Assembly (NCBI RefSeq): GCF_000196675.2
Contig: NC_015314.1
Span: 1-64,000, forward strand
Origin: Pseudonocardia benzenivorans CB1190
GTDB taxonomy: Bacteria; Actinomycetota; Actinomycetes; Mycobacteriales; Pseudonocardiaceae
DNA: 64,000 nt
Direction: 5' to 3'
This document shows positions 35,311-43,468 of this stretch, one piece after another (position 1 is the stretch's first letter; every line of letters starts with the position of its first letter). The notes under the pieces were generated by a model. That model was given only the letters and a program-made list of their open reading frames with translations, did not search any database and was not told the origin of the DNA. Both the position numbers and the translations under genes were made by a program.

Positions 35311-35954
35311 ATGGACTCCCAGGCCCAGCAGCTCGCCACCCGGCTGACCGCCGCGTTCAACGGCGGCGGAGCCGCCAGCGCCCGCCCCTGGCTGTGGCGC
35401 CCGCTCCTCCAACTTCTCGCCCAGGGCCGACCCGTGACCGTCGAGCAGATCGCCCAGGCCACCGGCCGCACCCCCGACCAGGTCCGCGGGGCCCTCGCCG
35501 CCAACCCCGACACCGAATACGACGAGAGCGGCCGGATCACCGGCAGCGGCCTCACCCAGAACCCCACCCCGCACCACTTCGAGGTCGACGGGCGCAAGCT
35601 CTACACCTGGTGCGCGCTGGACACCCTCATCTTCCCCGCCGTCCTCGGCCGCCCCGCCCGCGTCACCTCCCCCTGCCACGCCACCGGCACCCCCGTCCGC
35701 CTCACCGTCGAACCGGACCAGGTCACCAGCGTGGAGCCGACCACCGCCGTCGTCTCGATCGTCCCGACGCCCCGGCCTCCATCCGCACCGCCTTCTGCAA
35801 CCAGGTCCACTTCTTCGCCACCCCCGACGCGGGCAAGGACCGGCTCGATCAGCACCCTGGCGCCACCGTCCTGCCCGTGTTCGAGGCGTACCGGCTCGGC
35901 CGACCCCTCACCGAGGCGCTCCTCACCGGCGACACGCCGCCCGGCTGCTGCTGA
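35311..35954 (+). pseudogene. merB: organomercurial lyase MerB, broken by one base
   Basis: The first 150 codons give the MerB N-terminal winged-helix region and YTWCALDTLIFP with catalytic Cys101 and Asp104 (C96 and D99 in the classical enzyme). After VVSIV the frame breaks. One C is missing in the run at 35763-35765, and the rest (AFCNQVHFFATPDAGKDRL with the third catalytic Cys, then PVFEAYRLGRPLTEALL, end GCC) is in another frame. Restored, the protein is 214 residues, the normal length. MerB cleaves the C-Hg bond of organomercurials. The single-base lesion may be sequencing error. Confidence 0.9.
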
Positions 35955-36108
35955 ATCCCGTCCCCGGACGGGCACCGGCCGTGTGACACAGAGCCCGAGC
36001 CGCCCCGGGCGACCTGCGGAGATCCACTCCGGCGGTTGGGGCGACTCGGCAACGTTCTGTGTCACATCGGTCCGCAGGGGCACCGATCACACACTCAAGA
36101 TCGCGCTG

Positions 36109-36345
36109 CTATCCATTCCGGCCGTATCTCGGCTGACCCTCCGGTTCTGCGAACGGGTCGCGTCCGTCGACCAGGATGGTCGGCGAGCTGGTGAAGCCGA
36201 TCCGCTCGGCCTCTTCCTGCCCCGTGACCACGCGGGTGGCGAACCCGATGTCGCGCAGACCAATATCGTCCAGCGCTCGCCGCAGCAGGTCGGCCGCGGG
36301 CTCCTCGCTCGGGCAGTCCGGCACGACCAAGACCTCGATGTTCAT
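36109..36345 (-). CDS. thioredoxin-like protein, C-terminally truncated
   Basis: 78 residues: MNIEVLVVPDCPSEEPAADLL, ERIGFTSSPTILVDGRDPFAEP, then unrelated residues to the stop. The fold start and SPTILVDG cis-Pro loop resemble small thioredoxin/glutaredoxin-like proteins in organomercury loci. The C-terminal third seen in the split copy at 26749-28336 is lost. It is convergent with merB. It may be non-functional. Confidence 0.65.
   Translation of the reverse strand: MNIEVLVVPDCPSEEPAADLLRRALDDIGLRDIGFATRVVTGQEEAERIGFTSSPTILVDGRDPFAEPEGQPRYGRNG
36146..36219 (+). repeat. 74-bp direct repeat, copy 2
   Basis: Partner of 28262-28334, inside the truncated thioredoxin-like gene. It retains the G run (CGAACGGGTCGCG) that is one base shorter in copy 1. 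Confidence 0.85.
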
Positions 36346-36431
36346 GCCCTCAGGACCGCGCTCATCGCGGCATTGTGGCTTTTGGCCTCACCTTGGCTGA
36401 ACCCCAGGTAGGCGAACCCAAGCAAGATCAA

Positions 36432-36470
36432 TCTCACCGGGATTTCCTGTACCTCAACTACTCACACCCG
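36432..36470 (-). repeat. right terminal inverted repeat of the Tn3-family transposon
   Basis: Reverse complement of 18579-18617 with one mismatch (C/T at position 14 of the repeat), followed by the target duplication CTGTA at 36471-36475. Confidence 0.92.
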
Positions 36471-36494
36471 CTGTAGCCCGGCGGCGTCGTCGGG

Positions 36495-36748
36495 GTGTAC
36501 CAGGTCAGCGTCGATGCGCAGTCGCGCGCCCAGATCGAGGCCCTCCCGCCGGGGCGCTGGCGGCCTTTGCCGAGGTGCGCGCGATGCTCGAGCTGGCGCC
36601 GTGGGGTGGCGAGTCGCTCAACCTGGCCAACCCGGACGCGCCGGTGCGCACCCTGGCCTTCGGCGCCGCCGGCGAGGGCCTGGTGACCTATCTGATTCTC
36701 GAGGCGCAACGCCGGGTGGACGTGCTCGATGTCCTCTGGCTTGGGTGA
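36495..36748 (+). pseudogene. RelE-like toxin partner of the DUF6247 antitoxin, frameshifted
   Basis: From GTG: YQVSVDAQSRAQIEALPPG, then in the next frame ALAAFAEVRAMLELAPWGGESLN, PDAPVRTLAFGAAGEGLVTYLI and RRVDVLDVLWLG, which has the size and pattern of a RelE/ParE-type toxin. One G is missing in the run at 36551-36554. Restoring it gives 84 residues. With the Tn3-family transposon removed, its start lies 20-25 bp behind the stop of the DUF6247 gene (now at 18250-18591), so the two formed an operon. It is now inactive if the lesion is real, and cut off from the antitoxin promoter in any case. Confidence 0.7.
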
Positions 36749-36980
36749 GCGAGCCCCGGCGGGCCGGTCTCGACCTCTCGGGGAGACCGGGCCGCGCCCG
36801 GTGACGGCACCTGCCCGCCCCGCGGGTCGGTGGCGGAGCCGGACCGGCCGATCGGTGCTCGCGGCCGGCACGGAGCGGCACCCGCCGGTTCGGCGGCAGT
36901 GGCAGGCGGGTCGCGGCGGGTCGCGGAGGACCGCCCCAGTCCCCGCTCGTTACCGGCCGCCGGCGTTGCGGGCTCGGTGG

Positions 36981-38048
36981 CTAGAGGCCGAGGGTGCGGC
37001 TGGGGTTGTCGGTCCAGACGGTGCCCTCGTCGATGTAGCCGCGCATGGCCGCGGGGGAGCGCCAGCGGCCGTGGCGCATCAAGGCGATCTCGGCGGTGCC
37101 GGCCCGGTAGGCGGTGGTGGCAAACCCGCGGCGCAGGGAGTGCCCGGCCCAGTGCCCGGGCAGCCCGGCGGCCCGGGCCCGGTCGCTGATGATCGCGGCG
37201 ATGGCCCGGTCGCTGAGCCCGCGGGTGGCCAGATGCCCCCAGCGGTCGATGCCCACGAACGCGCTCCCCGCGCGCGGGGTGGGGGGTGCGGGGGCGGGGT
37301 GCCCGCCGCGGTCCGGGACGGGCTGGCTGGGGTGGCTGGGGTGGCTGGGGTGGCGGTGGTGCAGCCAGGCCTGCCAGGCCCGGACCGGGCAGGTGTCGGG
37401 GTGGGTGCCGTAGGCCAGGCCGCGGGTGTGCCCGGTGCCGGTGGGGTCGGTCTTGGAGGCGGCGATGAACACCCGCAGCCCGTCGGTGTCGAGGACCAGG
37501 TCGGCCAGGGTGAGCGCGGCGAGCTCGCTGCGGCGCAGCGCGCCGGCGAACCCGATCAGGATCAGCGCCCGGTCCCGGGCGTCGCGGGGCTGGTCGGGGT
37601 CGAGCGGGGCGAGCAGGGTGCGCAGCTGGTCCGGGCCGGGGGCGGCGACCCGGTGCGGGCGGGCGCGGTGGGTGCGCCGGATGCCGGCGAGCACGGTGCG
37701 CACGGCGGGGTCGCGGGTGGGGGAGGGGTGCCCGGCCAGGTCGTGGGCCACGGCCAGGGCCGAGCACCAGCGGGCCAGCGTGCTGGGGCGGTGGCTGGCC
37801 GCGTGCGCGGCCAGATACGCGGCGACGGTCGCGGGGGTGGCGGGCAGCGCCGGGACGGGTGGCGACTGGGCGGTGCACCAGCGCTGAAACCGGCGGAAAT
37901 CGGTGCGGTAGGCCTGCCAGGTCCGCGGGGCCCGGGCCGCGGCCGCGTATCCGGCCGCCCCGTCCCCCAGAGCCACCGGCTCGAGCGGCGTCGCGCCGGC
38001 GGGCAGCGGCACGAGGGCGGGGGAGGGCCGGGGAGACGCGTCGCTCAT
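36981..38048 (-). CDS. tyrosine recombinase/integrase
   Basis: 355 residues. N-terminal SAM-like domain (APRTWQAYRTDFRRFQRWC, PATVAAYLAAHA). The catalytic domain has Arg in GFAGALRRSELAALTLAD, the HxxR box GHSLRRGFATTAYRAG, the His in MRHGRWRSP and the nucleophile Tyr in MRGYIDEG. A repetitive HPSHPSHPSQPVP stretch sits between the first Arg and HxxR, encoded by a 10-bp tandem repeat near 37320-37350. It probably resolves plasmid dimers or integrates an element. No attachment site was identified. Confidence 0.9.
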   Translation of the reverse strand: MSDASPRPSPALVPLPAGATPLEPVALGDGAAGYAAAARAPRTWQAYRTDFRRFQRWCTAQSPPVPALPATPATVAAYLAAHAASHRPSTLARWCSALAVAHDLAGHPSPTRDPAVRTVLAGIRRTHRARPHRVAAPGPDQLRTLLAPLDPDQPRDARDRALILIGFAGALRRSELAALTLADLVLDTDGLRVFIAASKTDPTGTGHTRGLAYGTHPDTCPVRAWQAWLHHRHPSHPSHPSQPVPDRGGHPAPAPPTPRAGSAFVGIDRWGHLATRGLSDRAIAAIISDRARAAGLPGHWAGHSLRRGFATTAYRAGTAEIALMRHGRWRSPAAMRGYIDEGTVWTDNPSRTLGL

Positions 38049-38261
38049 CGAGCCCCCTGGCCCCCTCGGTCGTCGCCGAACCTGTCATAACCGCGCGCGG
38101 CCGCCGTCGCGCCGGTGCCGCGTCGGCGGCGGGAAACCGGGCGATCCTCACTTCCGCTAACTGAACATTATCGGAAGCCATCGAGCCCGTTCCTAACATC
38201 CCGCGGGGGTTCGTCGCGGCGCTGCCAACTGCCCGGTTTTGCGTCTGTGAAAATCTGACGC

Positions 38262-39020
38262 GTGGCCACGCCCCCGAAAATTTCGGCCGTCGAGCGGGAC
38301 GCGGCGATCGCCCGGATCGACCGCCGGCACGCCCGCATCGACGATCCCCGCCGGTCCGAGCTGGGCACCGACCCGCGCGACGTGCTCGAGTTCGTGCTGA
38401 ACCGGGGCCCGGTCGGGGTGCCGCGCTGGGTCGCCGCCGCCGACCACGCCGACGCCCTGGTGCTGTGGACCTGGTGCTGGTGGGAGGACCGGCGCACCGA
38501 ACGCCGGCTGCTCCGGCAGGGCCTTTCGGCGGGGCTGTCCCTGGCTGACCTCGGCGCGCCGCTCGGGATCACCACCCGGCAAGGGGTGCGCGACCGGCTC
38601 GACCGGCTGAGCGGGTTGCTCGAGTACGACCGCCCCGACGAACAACTCACCCGCACCGCGCGGCGCGAGCACCGGGCCCGCGATGCGCGGCAGGCCTGGA
38701 TCGACGACCACCGCGACGAGGTCCGCGCCGTACTGCTCGCCCTGCTCCTCCAGGCCCGCCGGGTCCTCGGTGACGGCGGGAACGCCGAACACACCGCTCA
38801 CCCGGACCAGTGCGCGTCCCACCCGGCGCAGGAATGGCTCGACGAGGTCGACGCCGACTACTCCGATGACGCGCTCACACCCGCCACCCTGGCTGCCGCC
38901 GGGCTCGTGGTCGCCGAGCTCCGCTCAAGCGACCCCGTTCTCAGCCTGGACCGCCACCACCGAATTCACGGCACGTTGCGCGCCCTCGACACGCTGCGGG
39001 CTCGTCTCGCCGCGATATGA
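38262..39020 (+). CDS. unknown protein with HTH-like middle region
   Basis: 252 residues from GTG, rich in Arg, Asp and Ala. The segment LSAGLSLADLGAPLGITTRQGVRDRLDRL (about residues 87-116) looks like a helix-turn-helix of the sigma-70 region 4 or MarR-like type. The rest is helical and charged, with a conserved-looking WCWWEDRRTERR. I recognise no family. It is divergent from the tyrosine recombinase with about 210 bp between them, so it may regulate it. Confidence 0.6.
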   Translation: MATPPKISAVERDAAIARIDRRHARIDDPRRSELGTDPRDVLEFVLNRGPVGVPRWVAAADHADALVLWTWCWWEDRRTERRLLRQGLSAGLSLADLGAPLGITTRQGVRDRLDRLSGLLEYDRPDEQLTRTARREHRARDARQAWIDDHRDEVRAVLLALLLQARRVLGDGGNAEHTAHPDQCASHPAQEWLDEVDADYSDDALTPATLAAAGLVVAELRSSDPVLSLDRHHRIHGTLRALDTLRARLAAI

Positions 39021-39587
39021 GGTACCCCCCGGCCGGCCGGCGTCGCGCCGCCGGGGCTCGTCGCGCGGTCGTCTCCGACCAGCGACGGCGCACGCGGAGG
39101 CCGCGGAACCCTTCTACCGACGTCCCGCGGACCGGCCCGGAACGGCGTGGGCACCGTTCGCGGCCCCTTCGTGCAGGTTCGAACAACCCGGCGGTCGAGC
39201 CCGCTGCGGGGTGCAGCGCTGCCGAGCGCTGCCGAGCATCGGGCTGCAGCGCCGGTCCGGTACCGGAGCCGACGGGTGGGAGTCGGGCGGCGACGACCAG
39301 CCGGAGGCCGCGCAACGCGCCCTGACGCTGTCGTGGACACGGTCGACTCCGCGGATAGCCCGACGTCGCCGCGAGAGGGGCAGGGGCCCGGGCAGGCCAG
39401 TGCCTCGGCCCCCGGGGCGCCGGAGGCCGTTCCGGCCCCGCGGGCAGCTGCAGCAGCAGGACCACCGCGGCATCAGATCCGGGACGGCTGCTCCTCACAG
39501 CCGCGCCGGGCGTTCGTGCAGCACACGCTGGGTACGACGTGCACGAGGACCCAACGACGGTGTGGCGACACTCGCTGCCCCCGGACG
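39021..39587. other. 567 bp without a recognised gene
   Basis: Open frames here overlap on both strands and carry no domain. The region lies between the HTH-like gene and the amidase operon's 3' end, and probably marks the boundary of the catabolic cluster. Confidence 0.4.
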
Positions 39588-41003
39588 CTAGGACGCGGTT
39601 TCCCGTTCGAGCAACGGGGGCAAGGCGCAGTGGCTGTCGGTCAGTTCCTGGAAGCCCAGCGCGAGGGTCAGGGCAACGTCTTCCCGGAACGGCGGCGCGA
39701 CGAGTTGAACGGACGTCGGGCAACCTCCTTCGTCGAGCCCCGTTGGCAAGACCAGGCCCGGCACGCCTGAGAGGTTGCACAACATCGTGGAGCGCGATTG
39801 CGCCTCGTAGAGCGGAAACTTTCGACCGTTGATGTTGACGGTAAGTTCGTCCAGGTTGGGGGCGGTGGAGGGAGCGGCGGGCAGCGCGATGACGTCGACG
39901 TCTCGGAACACGTCGCTGAGCTCCAGCTGTAGTTCATGGCGAAACTGCAGAGCACGCAGGTAGTCGGCGGCCGAGGTCAACAGGCCGGCGTGCATCCGCT
40001 GCACCAGAACGGGGTCGTAGTCCTTGAGGCGGCTGGCGTGCTCGGCATGTGTCACCGCGGCCTCGGTGAACAGCACCTGATAGCCCACCGTCTGTGCAAG
40101 CTCCGCCGACGGCAGACGGACGTGCTTGGTCTGGGCGCCTGCTTGTCGGAGCACGTCGACGAACGCGTCGTATCCGGCCCTCACTGCGTCGTCACAGACT
40201 TCGAAGAAGAAGGTGTCCGGAATGCCGACCGTCACGTTCTTCGGGGGCCAAACGGCGTCGCGTCCCTGCGTCGGGTAGGGCTGTGACCGCGGGTCGCGGC
40301 GGTCCTGACCTCTGATGATCTGGAACAGGCGAGCCGTGTCCGCTGCGCTGCGCGACATGGGTCCCACGGTCTCTGTGGTCGGGGACAGTGGGACGGCCCC
40401 GGTACGAGGGACAGCGCCGTGCGTGGGCTTGAGTCCGGTGAGTCCGCACCACGCCGACGGGATTCGGATCGAGCCGCCCGCGTCGGAACCGATCGAGATC
40501 GGGTAGTAGCGGGCCGCCAGGGCGGCGGCGGATCCGCTCGAGGACCCTCCGCTCCATCGAGCGGTGTCCCAGGGGTTACGGACCGGCCCGTTCAACGGGT
40601 TCCACGGCCCGCCGATCGCGAACTCGGTCGTGCCCTCCTTGGCGACCAGGACGGCTCCGGCGGCTTCTACTCGTCGGACGACCGTGGCGGTCTGTGTGGC
40701 GATGCGGTCTGCGTGGAGCCGCGAGCCGGCTGTGGTTCGTTCACCGGACACGTCGAAGACGTCCTTGACGCCGAAGGGGATGCCCTCCAGCGGGCGGGGC
40801 GTGCCGGCTGCCCACCGGCGCGCCGCCTCTTCGGCAGCTCTGTCGGCGCGTTCCGCTATCACGGTGACGATCGCGTTGAGCGTCTCGTCGTAGGCGGCAA
40901 TTCTTGCCCTGCTTGCCGCGAGGACTTCGACCGGGTTGGTGTCGCCATGGGCGTATGCGTCGAGAAGGGCGTCGATGCCCAGGGTCGCGACGTCGGCAGT
41001 CAC
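39588..41003 (-). CDS. amidase-signature hydrolase (AtzE/GatA-like)
   Basis: 471 residues. Ser-Ser-Lys triad: Lys in GVKDVFDVSG, cis-Ser in RWSGGSSSGSAAAL, nucleophile in SIGSDAGGSIRIPSAW. It hydrolyses an amide bond in a small molecule. The GTG start overlaps the stop of the AtzG-like gene, and the two are co-transcribed on the minus strand, divergent from the RutA-like oxygenase. The pairing is that of 1-carboxybiuret hydrolase (AtzE with AtzG). This points to a linear ureido- or amide-containing intermediate. The actual substrate is unknown. Confidence 0.9.
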   Translation of the reverse strand: MTADVATLGIDALLDAYAHGDTNPVEVLAASRARIAAYDETLNAIVTVIAERADRAAEEAARRWAAGTPRPLEGIPFGVKDVFDVSGERTTAGSRLHADRIATQTATVVRRVEAAGAVLVAKEGTTEFAIGGPWNPLNGPVRNPWDTARWSGGSSSGSAAALAARYYPISIGSDAGGSIRIPSAWCGLTGLKPTHGAVPRTGAVPLSPTTETVGPMSRSAADTARLFQIIRGQDRRDPRSQPYPTQGRDAVWPPKNVTVGIPDTFFFEVCDDAVRAGYDAFVDVLRQAGAQTKHVRLPSAELAQTVGYQVLFTEAAVTHAEHASRLKDYDPVLVQRMHAGLLTSAADYLRALQFRHELQLELSDVFRDVDVIALPAAPSTAPNLDELTVNINGRKFPLYEAQSRSTMLCNLSGVPGLVLPTGLDEGGCPTSVQLVAPPFREDVALTLALGFQELTDSHCALPPLLERETAS

Positions 41004-41257
41004 TGCTCACCGTCGCTGTTCGAGTCGGGGACGGAGCTGTCGAGGGCACCCGGGCGCAGCCAGGCGTCCCCGAGCGCGTGGTCGGTTCGACCGGACATCA
41101 ACCTCACCGGGCGCGCGCGGAGTACTTGATACGTCGCCTCGTTGGACGCAACGGCAGCTGCCAGCTCCTCGGTCTCCTTCGGATCGAGGTTCCGCCCGAG
41201 GCGTGCCGCGCGAGCGGCCACAACAGGAACTGCGAGATCGCTGTCGTCCATCAACAC
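41000..41257 (-). CDS. AtzG-like small amidase subunit
   Basis: 85 residues. AVPVVAARAARLGRNLDPKETEELAAAVASNEAT resembles the AtzG/GatC-like helical subunits that wrap around amidases and stabilise them. GGAGG lies 7 nt before the GTG at 41257, so this start is chosen; an ATG two codons later is possible. The stop overlaps the amidase start. It is the first gene of this operon and its promoter region contains a likely GntR site. Confidence 0.65.
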   Translation of the reverse strand: MLMDDSDLAVPVVAARAARLGRNLDPKETEELAAAVASNEATYQVLRARPVRLMSGRTDHALGDAWLRPGALDSSVPDSNSDGEQ

Positions 41258-41363
41258 CGTGCGTCCTCCGAACAGGTTGGTGCGTGCTCGCCGGTGCTCT
41301 GACGAGCACCAGCGGGCTCCTTGTCGGAGGAGAGCGTCGCCCACCGGTCGTCTTGACGTCAAT

Positions 41364-41374
41364 ATGTCAGACCT
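41364..41374. promoter_or_regulatory. probable GntR operator, site 1
   Basis: ATGTCAGACCT, one base from the perfect dyad ATGTCAGACAT at site 2. It lies between the divergent amidase operon and the RutA-like gene. The form TNGTNNNACNA-like is typical of FCD-subfamily GntR sites. Confidence 0.55.
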
Positions 41375-41501
41375 TTAAAGTCCGTCCCCACCAAGGCATG
41401 GTCGCCTCGGGTTCGCGGACGAGTCGGTTGAGGCGGGGCGGTCGGTGAGCGACCAGCCTCCCTGACCACGCGCCGCGGGTCCCACTCGACGGGAGGGCTA
41501 G

Positions 41502-42545
41502 ATGAAGCTCGGACTCTTCATGCCGACGATGAACAACGGGTGGGTGTTCTCCACTAACTCGCCACAGTTCATCCCGGACTGGTTCCTGATGGAGCAGACG
41601 GCCCTGAAGGCGGAGCATTACGGCTTCGACTTCCTACTCGCGCCGGTCAAGCTGCGTGGATTCGATGGCCCGACCGAGCCGTGGAACCACACACTCGACT
41701 CTTTCGCGGTAATGGCGGGCCTCGCCGTCCGGACGACTCGTCTCAAGCTCTACGCGTCGGTGGCGACCCTGACGACGCCGCCGCCGTTGTGCGCGAAGCA
41801 GGCCGCGACGATCCAGGACATGGCAGGCGGGCGATTCGGCCTGAACATCGTCACGGGTTGGGAGAAGCCCGAGTACACCCAGATGGGCATCTGGCCGGGC
41901 GACGAGCACTTCTCCAACCGCTACGACCACGCGACCGAGTACGTGAAGATCATGAAGGAGCTGTGGGAGACCGGCCGCTCCAACTTCAAGGGCCAGTTCT
42001 TCCAGATGGACGACTGCATGCTCGGCCCCAAGCCGAAGCATCCGATCGAACTTGTGTGCGCGGGGGGCTCCGATCGAGGGATCGAGTTCTGCGCCGAGCT
42101 GGGCGACTATCAGTTCCTGATCGGCAAACCGGAGGTCGCCGACCTGACCGCGCAGTCTGGACGTCTCCAGAAAGCGACCGCAGCGAGCGGTCGTCGGGTC
42201 GGCGCCTACCCGCTGTATACCATCGTCTTGCGGGACTCCGTTGCCGAAGCGGAAGAAGCGGTCGAGAGCTGGCGTCAGAACCAGGACTTCGAGGCCGTTG
42301 CCAACATGATGGGGATGGCCTCTACCGACACGTCGACTGACGAGGCGTCGACGAAGCACATCATGCTCGGATCCGACGGCTTCATGTTCACCATCGGGCG
42401 GATCGTGGGCGATGCGAAGACCGTCGCGGACAGGCTCAGGGAGCTGAGTGCCGTCCACGGTGTGTCCGGGATGATGCTGACGTTCCAGGACTATCTGACC
42501 GACATCGACCGCTTCGGCAAGGAAGTCATCCCGCTACTGAAATGA
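41502..42545 (+). CDS. rutA-like: RutA-like flavin-dependent monooxygenase (LLM class)
   Basis: 347 residues. KLGLFMPTMNNGWVFSTNSPQ, LRGFDGPTEPWNH, GGRFGLNIVTGWEKPEYTQMG and IWPGDEHFSNRYDHATEYV align closely with E. coli RutA, which opens the uracil ring between N3 and C4 with reduced FMN and O2. The overall length and order of segments are the same. It needs FMNH2 from a partner reductase; a RutF-like protein is encoded at the end of the cluster. The C-terminal half differs from RutA, so the ring opened may be a different N-heterocycle. It is divergent from the amidase operon. Confidence 0.88.
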   Translation: MKLGLFMPTMNNGWVFSTNSPQFIPDWFLMEQTALKAEHYGFDFLLAPVKLRGFDGPTEPWNHTLDSFAVMAGLAVRTTRLKLYASVATLTTPPPLCAKQAATIQDMAGGRFGLNIVTGWEKPEYTQMGIWPGDEHFSNRYDHATEYVKIMKELWETGRSNFKGQFFQMDDCMLGPKPKHPIELVCAGGSDRGIEFCAELGDYQFLIGKPEVADLTAQSGRLQKATAASGRRVGAYPLYTIVLRDSVAEAEEAVESWRQNQDFEAVANMMGMASTDTSTDEASTKHIMLGSDGFMFTIGRIVGDAKTVADRLRELSAVHGVSGMMLTFQDYLTDIDRFGKEVIPLLK

Positions 42546-42584
42546 CAGCCGTACTAGTCTGCTCGGTCCGGCAGTCCGCCCGCT

Positions 42585-43349
42585 CTACCAGGACCCGGCG
42601 CGTTGGTAGAGCGGGCGGAGGTCATTGAGATGGTTCCGCATTTCCTGCTCGGCCGCGGCCGGGTCGCCCGCGGCGATGTGCTGGGCGATAACTCGGTGGG
42701 ACTCGTTGGCCTGATCCCACTCTGCGCTACTGACGACCTCGGCTCGGTGCAGTCGAGTCCGCAAAACGTCAGCGACCGGCTGCCCCATCATCGTGAACAG
42801 TAGATTTCCGGTCGCCATGAGGATCGTGGAGTGAAAGTCGAAATGTCCGGAGAAGCTCCTGGGGTCCGATGGCTGCCGTGGAGAATCCGCGGCAGCGAGC
42901 ACGGCGCTGATCGTGTCGGTATCGGCGCGCTCGGCCGCAAGGCGTGCAGCCATCGGCTCAAGGAGAAGCCTGGCTTCCAGGAGATCGTCGAGATGCAGGC
43001 GCGGGGTATCCACCAGGATCCCGAGGCTGGCCCCCAGCGCGGCCACGCTCCGCTCCGGGTCGGGTGTGGACACGAAGGACCCGCCCGTCGCTCCACGCCG
43101 GGTCTCGACCAGATTCTGACTAGCCAACACCCGCAGCGCTTCGCGGATGGTGCTGCGGCTGACCCCGAAGGCCTTGCAGAGCTCGGGCTCACTCGGAAGT
43201 CGGTCACCACTACCGAGCTGGCCGCTGACGATTTGCGTGCGTAGCTCATCGGCGATCTGTTGATATGCGGGGCGGATCCGCTGCACACGCAGGTGCACCT
43301 TGCGGCCCGTCGCGGCGGGCGCAGCGTCGCCGGTGACATGTCCTGCCAT
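42585..43349 (-). CDS. GntR-family (FCD) transcriptional regulator
   Basis: 254 residues from ATG 43349. N-terminal winged HTH: QQIADELRTQIVSGQLGSGDRLPSEPELCKAFGVSRSTIREALRVL. C-terminal FCD all-helical ligand domain (LLEARLLLEPMAARLAAERAD, HFDFHSTILMATGN, ESHRVIAQHIAAGD) with metal/ligand His and Asp positions. It probably represses the flanking catabolic operons until the substrate or an intermediate binds. Two matching palindromes lie in the promoters at 41364 and 43458. Confidence 0.9.
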   Translation of the reverse strand: MAGHVTGDAAPAATGRKVHLRVQRIRPAYQQIADELRTQIVSGQLGSGDRLPSEPELCKAFGVSRSTIREALRVLASQNLVETRRGATGGSFVSTPDPERSVAALGASLGILVDTPRLHLDDLLEARLLLEPMAARLAAERADTDTISAVLAAADSPRQPSDPRSFSGHFDFHSTILMATGNLLFTMMGQPVADVLRTRLHRAEVVSSAEWDQANESHRVIAQHIAAGDPAAAEQEMRNHLNDLRPLYQRAGSW

Positions 43350-43457
43350 TTGACCAGCCACAACTCCAGACGTCGACGGCGCGCGGCCATCGTACGTCGC
43401 AGGTTGATCCGGGGCCGGCGTGGGACCACTTTCGCCGCGTGCGGCGGCGACTTCATT

Positions 43458-43468
43458 ATGTCAGACAT
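43458..43468. promoter_or_regulatory. probable GntR operator, site 2
   Basis: ATGTCAGACAT is a perfect 11-bp dyad immediately before the MaoC start codon and 109 bp from the GntR start. It is placed to control both the regulator and the long plus-strand operon. Confidence 0.65.

Larger units (their letters stand above)
18579..36470 (+). mobile_element. Tn3-family mercury-resistance transposon, about 17.9 kb
   Basis: It is bounded by 39-bp inverted repeats (18579-18617 and 36432-36470, one mismatch) and flanked by the 5-bp direct repeat CTGTA (18574-18578 and 36471-36475), as expected for Tn3-type transposition. It contains a Tn3 transposase next to the left end, a serine resolvase with a likely res region, and cargo for Cd/Pb-type efflux, Hg(II) and organomercury detoxification and extracytoplasmic thiol chemistry. 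Two IS256 copies and one IS110 copy entered later, as their own target duplications show. Confidence 0.9.
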
